From assembly GCA_050011195.1 (NCBI GenBank), contig JBEKJO010000007.1:8304-72303 (forward strand): 64,000 nt of DNA. Reading direction: 5' to 3'. This stretch comes from PALSA-1440 sp050011195 (lineage in GTDB: Bacteria; Verrucomicrobiota; Verrucomicrobiia; Limisphaerales; UBA8199). The translations under genes were made by a program, and so were the position numbers. The notes under the pieces are model-generated. The model saw only the letters and a list, made by a program, of their open reading frames with translations, was not told the origin of the DNA and made no database searches. Numbering within the stretch: the first letter of the stretch is position 1; every line of letters starts with the position of its first letter. Positions 53,616 through 61,160 of the stretch are shown in pieces.

Positions 53616-53668
53616 TTGACGGGGTGGGGAGTAATGGGTCAAAGTGGGGCGAAGTGGGACAGTTGGGG
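53616..53668 (+). promoter_or_regulatory. MraZ operator: 10-bp-phased TGGGN repeats, with -35-like TTGACG
   Basis: TGGGN occurs at 53625, 53635, 53645 and 53655, exactly 10 bases apart (5-base spacers), with a fifth degenerate copy at 53664. MraZ is known to bind direct TGGGN repeats separated by 5 bases upstream of its own operon. TTGACG at 53616-53621 could be a -35 box, placing the operator on top of the promoter; the -10 element is not clear. mraZ starts 26 bases after the last repeat, so autoregulation is very likely. Confidence 0.88.
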
Positions 53669-53693
53669 TTAGGCTGTTCCGCTGTGAATAAGA

Positions 53694-54158
53694 ATGGAAC
53701 TGAATGAGACAACTGAGCCGACGTGCTACAACGACCTCTATCGGCATGGGGTTGACGAGAAGCGGCGTGTCCAGATTCCGGCGAAGTGGCGACCAGCCAA
53801 GCCGGGCGCGGAACTGACCCTGGTTGTTTGGCTCAAGGCGAAGGAAGGTCCGTGTCTTCGCGTGTTGCCGCCCCAGCAGTTGGCGAAGTTGATGCGGGAC
53901 ATTGATGCGATGCCGAACAGCGACTCGAACAAGGTCGTGCTGAAGCGGTTCATCGGCAGTGGATCGGTCCAGGTAGCGCTCGACAAAGCCGGGCGGATTT
54001 GCCTGCCGGAAAAAATGGCGAGGGATGCGGGGATCGGCGCGGAGGCGGTGCTGGTCGGGTTGCTCGACCGGTTTGAGATTTGGAGCCCCGAACGTTACGA
54101 GAATGTCAAGGCGTCGGACGCAATCATGGCGCAGGAAGCGTTCAAACTGATGGAATGA
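53694..54158 (+). CDS. mraZ: Transcriptional regulator MraZ
   Basis: 154 residues from the ATG at 53694. Two SpoVT/AbrB-like halves are visible: YRHGVDEKRRVQIPAKWRPA and VALDKAGRICLPEKMARDAG. The first carries the DEKRR/IP pattern and the second the DKAGRI/LP pattern typical of MraZ. The protein forms a ring that binds the TGGGN repeats just upstream and regulates the dcw operon. First gene of the division and cell-wall cluster. Confidence 0.95.
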   Translation: MELNETTEPTCYNDLYRHGVDEKRRVQIPAKWRPAKPGAELTLVVWLKAKEGPCLRVLPPQQLAKLMRDIDAMPNSDSNKVVLKRFIGSGSVQVALDKAGRICLPEKMARDAGIGAEAVLVGLLDRFEIWSPERYENVKASDAIMAQEAFKLME

Positions 54159-54161
54159 TTT

Positions 54162-54809
54162 ATGATTCTGCTGCGATTACTGACCACTGGCAAAAGTCTG
54201 GTGGGCGTGCGCGACGCGGAGAGCCGGTACCGGCTGCCTAGCCAAAGATTGTTGCCCCAATTCGGCCCGGTGCGAAATCCATTCGGCAGCGGAGCAAAGG
54301 CCGAACTAGCGCAAACGGAAGCGCGCCCGCCGGAGGATCACGGCGGAAACGGCACGCCCGCAGCGAGGCCCAGCCTGCCGGGTCCGGGAGGAGAGCCGGC
54401 GGCAGTGCTCCAGCCAGACGCGGAGCATTGTGCGGCGCCGGCGAAGTTTGACGCCCGCAATCTTGCCGGGGCCCTTTGGCGGAGGGCAACTGCGCTCCTG
54501 AGCGGGTGGCAGGCGAAATTGTGCGGCCTGCTTGCGCTTTCGGGTCGCCAGGCGGCCCAACCGGCCATCCCGCGGTTCCCGAAGCCGCCGGTGCAAGGGG
54601 AATTGTCCCTGGACCGGATCAAAGTGGTGCGAAACGATTTAAGCGACGCGGACCTGGAGGTGGTTCCAGCCAAACCGCCGGCGGCGCCAGTGGCCACCGC
54701 GCCGGCTCCGCGAGCGGTCGAAAAAGCCGAGGGGGCCAAAAGCGCATGGGGGCGCGTAACGACCCGGATTTGGGGCGGAGGCAAAACGCCATCTGACGAG
54801 GACCGATGA
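54162..54809 (+). CDS. Unknown protein between mraZ and rsmH
   Basis: 215 residues, starting 3 bases after the mraZ stop and ending 3 bases before the rsmH start, so clearly part of the operon. Not recognised. The N-terminus MILLRLLTTGKSLVGVRDAE is weakly hydrophobic; a Pro/Ala-rich region follows (45-95). Near 150-175 the segment GELSLDRIKVVRNDLSDADL with EVVPAKPPAA is the least biased and probably the conserved core. No clear signal peptide or membrane helix. Other Verrucomicrobia seem to carry short proteins with a LxxIKVVRNDLSDAD-like motif near cell-wall genes, but this is from memory and unverified. Confidence 0.65.
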   Translation: MILLRLLTTGKSLVGVRDAESRYRLPSQRLLPQFGPVRNPFGSGAKAELAQTEARPPEDHGGNGTPAARPSLPGPGGEPAAVLQPDAEHCAAPAKFDARNLAGALWRRATALLSGWQAKLCGLLALSGRQAAQPAIPRFPKPPVQGELSLDRIKVVRNDLSDADLEVVPAKPPAAPVATAPAPRAVEKAEGAKSAWGRVTTRIWGGGKTPSDEDR

Positions 54810-54812
54810 GGG

Positions 54813-55751
54813 GTGCCAGAATTCACGCACAGACCCGTGATGATGGCGGAAGCGCTGGCCGCGCTGAGGCCGCAGCGCGGCGGCCGGTACGCGGACGGCA
54901 CGGTCGGTGGGGCTGGACACGCGGCAGCCATATTGGCGGCGAGTTCGCCGACCGGATGGTTGTATGGGTGCGATCGCGATGGCGCGGCCGTTGAGGCGGC
55001 GGAACCGAAGCTGGCGAAATTCTCCGGCCGGTTCGAAATCCGCCAGGGCAATTTTGCGGAATTGGCGGACTGGGTGCCGCCGGGCAGTTGTGACGGGGTA
55101 CTGCTGGATTTAGGCGTCAGTTCGCCGCAACTGGACGAGGCCGGGCGCGGCTTCAGCTTTCAGCAGGATGGCCCGCTGGACATGCGGATGGACCGGCGAC
55201 AAGGGTTGACGGCGACCCGCCTGCTGAATGAGGCGACGGCGGAAGAGCTGGCGAGGATTTTTTGGGAACTGGGCGGCGAGCGCGATGGTCGGCGGTTTGC
55301 GCGAGCGATCGTGCAGGAACGCGAACACCGCCGGTTTGAGACGACGCGGCAACTGGCGGAGCTGATCGGGCGTTTGGCGCCGCGCCGCGGCAGGAAGACG
55401 CATCCGGCGACCAAGGCATTTCAGGCCGTCCGGATGGCAGTGAATGATGAGATTGGTTCTTTGCAACAGGGCCTGGCGGGAGCGCTGAAGATTCTGAAGC
55501 CCGGCGGACGATTGGTGGTGATCACCTTTCATTCGCTGGAAGATCAAATCGTGAAGGATTTCGGGCGCGCGCGGGCGCGGGATTACACATTCACTGGAGG
55601 AATGGATGTTCCGGAGTTGCGCAAACCGCGCGCGCCTGAGTTGAAGTGGTTGCAGCGCAAAGCGCTCCGGCCCGCCGCGGCGGAAGTGGCGGCAAACCCG
55701 CGCAGCCGCAGCGCGCAGATGCGGGTGATGGAGAAGCTGGGTGATGGGTAA
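54813..55751 (+). CDS. rsmH: 16S rRNA (cytosine1402-N4)-methyltransferase RsmH (MraW)
   Basis: 312 residues from a GTG at 54813 (the frame opens at FTHRPVMMAEALAAL, the canonical start). SAM-binding and family blocks: YADGTVGGAGHAAAILA, GVLLDLGVSSPQLDEAGRGF, FQQDGPLDMRMDRRQGLTA, KTHPATKAFQAVRMAVNDEI and GGRLVVITFHSLEDQIVKDF. Length is normal. Its 3' end (about 55740-55770) runs into a GTGATGGGTAATGGG-type repeat, which supplies the last residues. Standard second core gene of the dcw cluster. Confidence 0.96.
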   Translation: MPEFTHRPVMMAEALAALRPQRGGRYADGTVGGAGHAAAILAASSPTGWLYGCDRDGAAVEAAEPKLAKFSGRFEIRQGNFAELADWVPPGSCDGVLLDLGVSSPQLDEAGRGFSFQQDGPLDMRMDRRQGLTATRLLNEATAEELARIFWELGGERDGRRFARAIVQEREHRRFETTRQLAELIGRLAPRRGRKTHPATKAFQAVRMAVNDEIGSLQQGLAGALKILKPGGRLVVITFHSLEDQIVKDFGRARARDYTFTGGMDVPELRKPRAPELKWLQRKALRPAAAEVAANPRSRSAQMRVMEKLGDG

Positions 55752-55801
55752 TGGGTGAGGCGTGATTGGTTATGAAGAATAAGTGAGAATCTCAGGATGA
55801 T

Positions 55802-56188
55802 ATGGCGCGAAATCGAAAATATGAGTCGCCGGCAAATCGGTTTGGGCCGGCGCTGAAGGCGTTTCTGCTGTGTCTGCTGATTGGCGGGTCGGGGGTCGGT
55901 TATGTCTGGCAGAAAGACCAGATTGCCCAACTTGGCCAGCAGATCAGGAAGCGCGAGCTGCGCCTGGCCGACCTGGAGAACCAAAGCGAGAAGCTGAGAA
56001 AGCAATTGGCGACGATGCGTTCGCCGCGTTTCCTGGAAAGGCGCATTCAGGAATTGGGCCTGGGCCTGGGGCCGCCCCAGCAAACGCAAGTGTGGCGACT
56101 GGCCGAGCCGGCGCGCGATTTGCCCCGGCCGGAGCGCGACCGGCAATACGCCGCACCGCGCGAGACAGCAGCGGCGCCGAAGGGTTAA
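55802..56188 (+). CDS. ftsL: FtsL-like septum protein
   Basis: 128 residues. One membrane segment (about 18-38: ALKAFLLCLLIGGSGVGYVW) is followed by a coiled coil (QKDQIAQLGQQIRKRELRLA then DLENQSEKLRKQLATM), matching FtsL/DivIC topology: short cytoplasmic basic N-terminus, one helix, periplasmic coiled coil. Position between rsmH and ftsI is the normal ftsL place. Sequence similarity within FtsL is always low, so the call is topological and positional. The C-terminus is Pro/Arg/Ala-rich and may be disordered. Confidence 0.75.
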   Translation: MARNRKYESPANRFGPALKAFLLCLLIGGSGVGYVWQKDQIAQLGQQIRKRELRLADLENQSEKLRKQLATMRSPRFLERRIQELGLGLGPPQQTQVWRLAEPARDLPRPERDRQYAAPRETAAAPKG

Positions 56189-56196
56189 ACGAGAAT

Positions 56197-56251
56197 TTTG
56201 CCGCCGCCCGTGACGCCATCGGATGAGGAACCGATCGCCGCGGGCGGCCGG
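56197..56251 (+). ncRNA. Structured repeat upstream of ftsI, copy A
   Basis: 55 bases, 54 identical to copy B at 56301. The predicted fold has an 8-bp outer stem (56203-56210 with 56241-56248), an asymmetric internal loop (TGACGCC / CGCCG), and a 5-bp inner stem (56218-56222 with 56231-56235) capped by ATGAGGAA. No T-tract follows. It lies between the ftsL and ftsI genes and should be transcribed in the dcw mRNA. Confidence 0.5.
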
Positions 56252-56300
56252 CGAACTTGACGCAAGAAACATAGCGAAACCGAAATGAACTGAAAAGCAA

Positions 56301-56355
56301 TTTGCCGCCGCCCGTGACGCCGTCGGATGAGGAACCGATCGCCGCGGGCGGCCGG
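56301..56355 (+). ncRNA. Structured repeat upstream of ftsI, copy B
   Basis: Same fold as copy A, offset by 104 bases. The single difference (A to G at the base of the inner stem) turns an A-U into a G-U pair, so pairing is kept. It ends 55 bases before the ftsI start. It could be a regulatory RNA pair, an mRNA processing site, or another REP-like family. Confidence 0.5.
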
Positions 56356-56410
56356 TGACTTTCAAGAAACCAGATAAGTCAATCAAGCTGGACGGGTTGG
56401 ACGGGTTAAT

Positions 56411-58324
56411 ATGGCGAAACAACTGCAATATCGAAGGTTGGTGCTGCTGGCGCTGCTGCTGGGCGCGGCCTTTGCCGGGCTGGGTTACCGGCTCGTTGAT
56501 CTGCAGGTGCTGCGCTACGAAGAACTGAGCGCCCGGGCGCGGCATAATACGCGTCGGGAATTCCTGCTGGAACCGCGCCGGGGCGACATTCTCGATGCGA
56601 AAGGCAACCTGCTGGCGACCAGTGTTTTTGTGAAAACCGTTTGCGCCGATCCGGCGCTGATCGGCAAGCGCCAGGCGGAGGTGGCCCGCGCCGTGGCGCC
56701 TTTGCTGCAAGTCAGCGAAAGCGAGCTGCTTCAGCGATTGACACCGCGCCTGACGCGAAACGCAAATGGCGCAATCATCACCAACCACTACGTCGTGCTT
56801 AAGCGCAAAGTCCAGGTTGAGACCTGGCAAAAGATCCAGATGGCGATGACCAATCTCTCGTTCGGGCTGGATGAGAAGAAATTGCCCCGGCCCGAACGAG
56901 AATTTTACCGCGACCTCCGACGCGGGGCGGTCTATGTCGAGAAGCTGGACGACCAATTACGGGTATATCCGAACCAAGCCCTGGCGGCGCACGTTTTGGG
57001 CTATGTCGGCATGGACGAGCACGAACTCGACGGCCGCCGGCTGCTGCAGACTTCGGGCAAAGACGGCATCGAGCGGAGTTTCGACTCCAAACTGGCCGGC
57101 GTGCGCGGCTGGCGGGTGACGGAAACAGACCGGCCGGGGCGGGAACTGGTTCCTATGCGGGAACAGGATGTGGAGCCGCGTGACGGTTTGAACGTGGTCC
57201 TGACCATCGATTCAGTGGTGCAGCACATTGTCGAATCCGCGCTGGCTGAAGCATTGGAGAAACACTCGCCCCTGAGCATTTCAGGAATCGTGGTGCGTCC
57301 ACGCACCGGGGAGATTCTGGCCCTGGCAACGCTGCCGAACTTTGATCCGAACAATCCGGGCGCGGCACCGGCGGACGCGCGGCGCAACCGGGTAATCGCC
57401 GACGTGGCGGAGCCGGGCTCGACGTTCAAAATAGTCGTGATTTCCGGCGCGCTCAACGACGGGGTCGCGCAGTTGAGCGACACCTTTGACTGCGAGCACG
57501 GTCAGTTTCATTTCGCGGGCCATGTGCTCCACGACCACGAATCCTACGGTGTGCTTTCGGTGGAAAACATCATCACCAAGTCCTCGAACATCGGCGCCGC
57601 AAAGGTCGGCATTAAAATGGGCGAGAGCCGGCTCTACGACTACATCCACAACTACGGCTTCGGAACGCGGACGGGGCTGCCGCTCCAAGGGGAGATCAGC
57701 GGAATCGTTTATCCGGTAAAGAAGTGGAGCAAAGTGTCGATCGCCCAAATTCCGATGGGCCAGGGCATCGCGGTGACGAGCCTGCAAATGATGATGGCGA
57801 TGTGCGCCATCGCTAACAAAGGGGTGCTGATGCAGCCGATGCTCGTGGACCGGCTGGAGGACCGCGACCACGTCGTGGTGGCCAAGTATTCTCCGCAGCG
57901 CGCGCGGCACGTGATCAGCGCAGCGGCGGCGGAGCAGATGGTTGCCGCGCTCAAGACCGTGGTCTCGCCGGAAGGCACTGCGCCCAAAGCCGCGCTGGCG
58001 CATTACACTGTGGCCGGCAAGACCGGAACGGCGCAGAAATCCGGCGGCCCCGAGGGCTACCTCAAGGGCAAGTACTTCGCCTCTTTCATCGGCTTTTTCC
58101 CGGCGGACAATCCCGAGCTTTGCATTTCCGTGGTGATGGATGAGCCGAAACAAGGCTATTACGGCGGACAAATCGCTGCCCCGGTGTTCAAACAAATTGC
58201 CGAGGCGGCGGCCAATTACCTGAATATTCGGCCGGAAGACGGCGAGGCGGCGCCGGTGCCGACGGCCGTGGCCCCACCCCTGGATAACCGCACTTTGAAA
58301 ACCGCAGCCGCACGCTCGCAGTGA
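56411..58324 (+). CDS. ftsI: Division-specific transpeptidase (class B PBP3/FtsI-like)
   Basis: 637 residues. One N-terminal membrane anchor (LVLLALLLGAAFAGLGYRLV), then the PBP dimerisation domain (REFLLEPRRGDILDAKGNLL). The transpeptidase motifs are complete: SxxK in AEPGSTFKIVVISG, SxN in ITKSSNIGAAKVGI and KTG in VAGKTGTAQKSG. No PASTA domain follows. Length fits PBP3-type enzymes (580-650). It crosslinks septal peptidoglycan with FtsW, which is encoded at the right end of the window. Confidence 0.95.
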   Translation: MAKQLQYRRLVLLALLLGAAFAGLGYRLVDLQVLRYEELSARARHNTRREFLLEPRRGDILDAKGNLLATSVFVKTVCADPALIGKRQAEVARAVAPLLQVSESELLQRLTPRLTRNANGAIITNHYVVLKRKVQVETWQKIQMAMTNLSFGLDEKKLPRPEREFYRDLRRGAVYVEKLDDQLRVYPNQALAAHVLGYVGMDEHELDGRRLLQTSGKDGIERSFDSKLAGVRGWRVTETDRPGRELVPMREQDVEPRDGLNVVLTIDSVVQHIVESALAEALEKHSPLSISGIVVRPRTGEILALATLPNFDPNNPGAAPADARRNRVIADVAEPGSTFKIVVISGALNDGVAQLSDTFDCEHGQFHFAGHVLHDHESYGVLSVENIITKSSNIGAAKVGIKMGESRLYDYIHNYGFGTRTGLPLQGEISGIVYPVKKWSKVSIAQIPMGQGIAVTSLQMMMAMCAIANKGVLMQPMLVDRLEDRDHVVVAKYSPQRARHVISAAAAEQMVAALKTVVSPEGTAPKAALAHYTVAGKTGTAQKSGGPEGYLKGKYFASFIGFFPADNPELCISVVMDEPKQGYYGGQIAAPVFKQIAEAAANYLNIRPEDGEAAPVPTAVAPPLDNRTLKTAAARSQ

Positions 58325-58612
58325 AGACAACCCAACCATGAAAGGCTAACATGAATTCGCTACCATTCATTTCCCACCATCTCTTTGTGGCGGCCATTGC
58401 CAACGAGGGCCGCGCGCACCCGAAGCCAACGCGGCACGAAAGGCCGTCTGTCGGGCCGGCCGATTCAGCGAGCGGCATTGCGTTGGAAGTGATGGATGGT
58501 TGGAAACCGTTGCCCGCCGACACGGCCCGCCCGTTGCGGGTCTCTGTCGCCCAGGCACGAAATTGACTTGGCTGGCGCCGAAGGCCGCCGGAAGATGGGA
58601 TTGAGGGTTTGG
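58325..58612. other. Gap between ftsI and murF, where murE would be expected
   Basis: 288 bases. A 71-codon reading frame (58351-58566, MNSLPFISHHLFVAAIANEG ...) has no recognisable family and its second half (GWKPLPADTARPLRVSVAQA) has the look of translated dispersed repeat. No Mur ligase fragment (no GTNGKTT, no DNPR motif) is visible. I do not call a gene here. Confidence 0.5.
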
Positions 58613-60010
58613 ATGGAAGCTCGCTCATTAACATTTATCGCCACCGCCTGCGCCGGCGAACAATTAAGTGGTTCGCCGGAAACGCGCGTCCACCGTGTGT
58701 GCACGGATTCGCGCCGGGCGCAGGCGGGCGACTTGTTCTTTGCTTTGCCGGGCGGGCGGTTCGATGGGCACGATTTTCTGCGGCAAGCCGCCGAGAAAGG
58801 GGCGGGCGCGGTGGTAGTTGAGCGCAAGCGGGTGCCGGCGGCCTGGAGCGGTTGCGCGATGATCGCCGTCGAGAACACGCGGAAAGCCCTCGGCCGATTG
58901 GCCTCGACGTATCGAGAAGATTTTGCGCTGCCGCTGGTGGCGGTCGGCGGTTCAAACGGCAAGACGACCACCAAGGAACTGGTAGCGTCGGTGCTGCGGC
59001 AAAAGGTCGCCACGCTCTGGAACGAAGCCAGTTTCAACAACGATATCGGCGTGCCGTTGACGTTGTTGCGGCTGGAGAAATCGCATCAGGCGGCGGTGCT
59101 CGAAGCAGGCACCAACCATCCGGGCGAACTGGCGCCGCTGCTGCAGATGATTCGGCCAAACTACGGTGTCATCACCTGCATCGGCCGCGAGCATTTGGAG
59201 TTTTTCGGCGACGTGGCGGGCGTGGCCCGGGAGGAAGGGTGGCTGGCCGAGTTGCTGCCGGCGGACGGCAAGCTCTTTGTGAACGGAGACGATGAATGGA
59301 CGGGTTGCATGGTGGAGCGCGCGCGCGCTGCGGTGGTGCGGGTGGGATTTGCGGCCAGCAACGACTGGCGCGCGCGGGGCCTGCGTCTCGACAAGCAGGG
59401 CGTGAGGTTCCAGGCGGATGGGCCGAAAGCCGATTTTGCGGGTGAGTATCGGATCCATTTGCTGGGCCGCCACCAGGTGGTGAACGCGCTGTTCGCCATA
59501 GCCATCGGGATGGAGCTGGGCTTGAGCCGCGAGGAAGTCGCTCGGGGTCTGGCCCAATGCGGACCGCCGAAGATGCGGCTCGAACTGTGGGAACACGGCG
59601 GCGTGCGCGTGCTCGACGACGCCTACAACGCGAACGCGGATTCGGTGGTGGCGGCGCTGCAAACACTGCAAGATCTGCCCTGCAAAGGCCGACGGGTGGC
59701 CGTGCTGGGGGACATGGCTGAGTTGGGAGCCCACAGCGAGGCGGCGCACGAAGAGATCGGCCGGCGGGCAGCGGAGCTCGGCGTCGGCCAGTTGTTCGCC
59801 GTCGGGAAAATGGCGCCAATAATGGCGCGCGGCGCGCGGGGCGCCGGGTTGAACCGGGTCTTTGAATTTGCGGACGTGGAAACCGCAGCCGCGGCGGTGA
59901 AGAGCTTTGTTAAGAGCGGCGACGTGGTGCTGTTGAAGGCCTCGCGGACCACGCGGCTGGAACGGATCGGGGAAATGTTACGAGCCGGAGAGGCCGGACG
60001 AAGAGACTGA
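58613..60010 (+). CDS. murF: UDP-N-acetylmuramoyl-tripeptide--D-alanyl-D-alanine ligase
   Basis: 465 residues from the ATG at 58613, which has a GAGGG 7 bases upstream (58595 is an alternative). Mur ligase blocks: VCTDSRRAQAGDLFFALPG, the ATP loop AVGGSNGKTTTKELVAS, LEAGTNHPGELAPLLQMI, GREHLEFFGDVAGVAREE, LLGRHQVVNALFAIAIG and the C-terminal VLDDAYNANADSVVAALQTL. The NxDS-like DAYNAN motif is specific to MurF rather than MurE. It adds D-Ala-D-Ala to the UDP-MurNAc-tripeptide. mraY starts on the base after its stop codon. Confidence 0.95.
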   Translation: MEARSLTFIATACAGEQLSGSPETRVHRVCTDSRRAQAGDLFFALPGGRFDGHDFLRQAAEKGAGAVVVERKRVPAAWSGCAMIAVENTRKALGRLASTYREDFALPLVAVGGSNGKTTTKELVASVLRQKVATLWNEASFNNDIGVPLTLLRLEKSHQAAVLEAGTNHPGELAPLLQMIRPNYGVITCIGREHLEFFGDVAGVAREEGWLAELLPADGKLFVNGDDEWTGCMVERARAAVVRVGFAASNDWRARGLRLDKQGVRFQADGPKADFAGEYRIHLLGRHQVVNALFAIAIGMELGLSREEVARGLAQCGPPKMRLELWEHGGVRVLDDAYNANADSVVAALQTLQDLPCKGRRVAVLGDMAELGAHSEAAHEEIGRRAAELGVGQLFAVGKMAPIMARGARGAGLNRVFEFADVETAAAAVKSFVKSGDVVLLKASRTTRLERIGEMLRAGEAGRRD

Positions 60011-61159
60011 ATGTTTTATTATTTGAGCCAATATTTGCTGGCGTGGTCGGCGGGGACCGAGTGGGCCGACCGTTTATCCGCGTTGCGGCTCTTTCGGTAC
60101 ATCACCTTTCGCAGCGCCGGGGCAGCCTTGACGGCGCTGGTCTTGAGCTGGTGGCTGGGACCGAAAGTGATTGCCTGGCTGAAGCAGTTGAAATTCGGCC
60201 AGGAGTACGCGGACAAAGCGGAAGCCGGGGGCGGCATGGCGGCCCGGATCCTGAGCAAGAAAGGCACGCCGACGATGGGGGGCATTTTGATCGTCGTGGC
60301 GCTGAACCTCACGACGCTGCTCTGGGCGCAGTGGAACACACTCGTGCAATTGACCTTGCTTTCGGTCGTTGTGCTGACCGGCCTGGGGTTTTATGACGAC
60401 TACGCCAAGATCAACCAGCAGAGCAGCGGCGGCGCCAGATCGTGCGTCAAGCTCGGCGTGCAAGCCGCGCTGGCGTTGTTCATCGGGCTGTATTTGTGGC
60501 ACATGCCCTCCACGCGAAAGCTCGTTACGGAGATCATGGTGCCCTTTTACAAGTATCCGATCATGACCGGCGCCGGTGTCGTGGGGCTGGGGCTGACGAT
60601 CCTGACCATCGTGGGCAGTTCGAATGCGGTGAATTTAACGGATGGCCTCGACGGGCTGGCGATCGGTTGCACGCTAATCGTGTCCTTTGTTTTCTTGGTT
60701 CTGACCTATCTGGCGGGGCACAAGACCGCTTCGGCCTATTTGCAGATTCCCCATGTGGTGGGAGCGGGGGAATTGACGGTGTTTTGCGCGGCGATGATTG
60801 GCGCCGGGCTGGGCTTCCTTTGGTTCAACTGCCATCCCGCGCAGGTCTTCATGGGCGACACCGGTTCGCTGGCGCTGGGCGGCGCGCTGGGCATCGTTGC
60901 GGTTCTGATTCATCAACCGCTGGTGCTCGTGATCGCCGGCGGAGTCTTCGTGATGGAAGCGGTTTCAGTGATTCTTCAAACCTGCTGGTACCGTTACACC
61001 AAGCGGCGGTACGGCACCGGCGCGCGCATCTTTTTGATGGCGCCGATCCACCATCATTTCGAGAAGAAAGGCTGGTATGAATCGCAGGTCGTGATGCGAT
61101 TTTACATTTTGGGGGTGCTCTGTGCGGTGGTGGCGTTGAGCACGTTAAAGATTCGGTAA
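60011..61159 (+). CDS. mraY: Phospho-N-acetylmuramoyl-pentapeptide transferase
   Basis: 382 residues, about ten membrane segments. Active-site motifs: SKKGTPTMGGILI, LGFYDDYAKINQQSSGG (DDxxK-like), SNAVNLTDGLDGLAIGC and MAPIHHHFEKKGWYESQV. Length is slightly above E. coli MraY (360), mostly from an N-terminal extension FYYLSQYLLAWSAGTEWADR, common in MraY of this and related phyla. It makes lipid I. No gap from murF and one base to murD, so it sits in a strictly coupled row. Confidence 0.97.
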   Translation: MFYYLSQYLLAWSAGTEWADRLSALRLFRYITFRSAGAALTALVLSWWLGPKVIAWLKQLKFGQEYADKAEAGGGMAARILSKKGTPTMGGILIVVALNLTTLLWAQWNTLVQLTLLSVVVLTGLGFYDDYAKINQQSSGGARSCVKLGVQAALALFIGLYLWHMPSTRKLVTEIMVPFYKYPIMTGAGVVGLGLTILTIVGSSNAVNLTDGLDGLAIGCTLIVSFVFLVLTYLAGHKTASAYLQIPHVVGAGELTVFCAAMIGAGLGFLWFNCHPAQVFMGDTGSLALGGALGIVAVLIHQPLVLVIAGGVFVMEAVSVILQTCWYRYTKRRYGTGARIFLMAPIHHHFEKKGWYESQVVMRFYILGVLCAVVALSTLKIR

Positions 61160-61160
61160 C

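Noticed and set aside
56221..56238. Hammerhead-ribozyme-like CGGATGAGGAACCG in the ftsI leader
   Set aside because: The conserved CUGAUGA and GAAA core of hammerhead ribozymes is not present; only the loop looks similar.
58351..58566. 71-codon frame in the ftsI-murF gap as a small gene
   Set aside because: No family, no strong ribosome site, and the second half resembles translated repeat; described as gap content instead.
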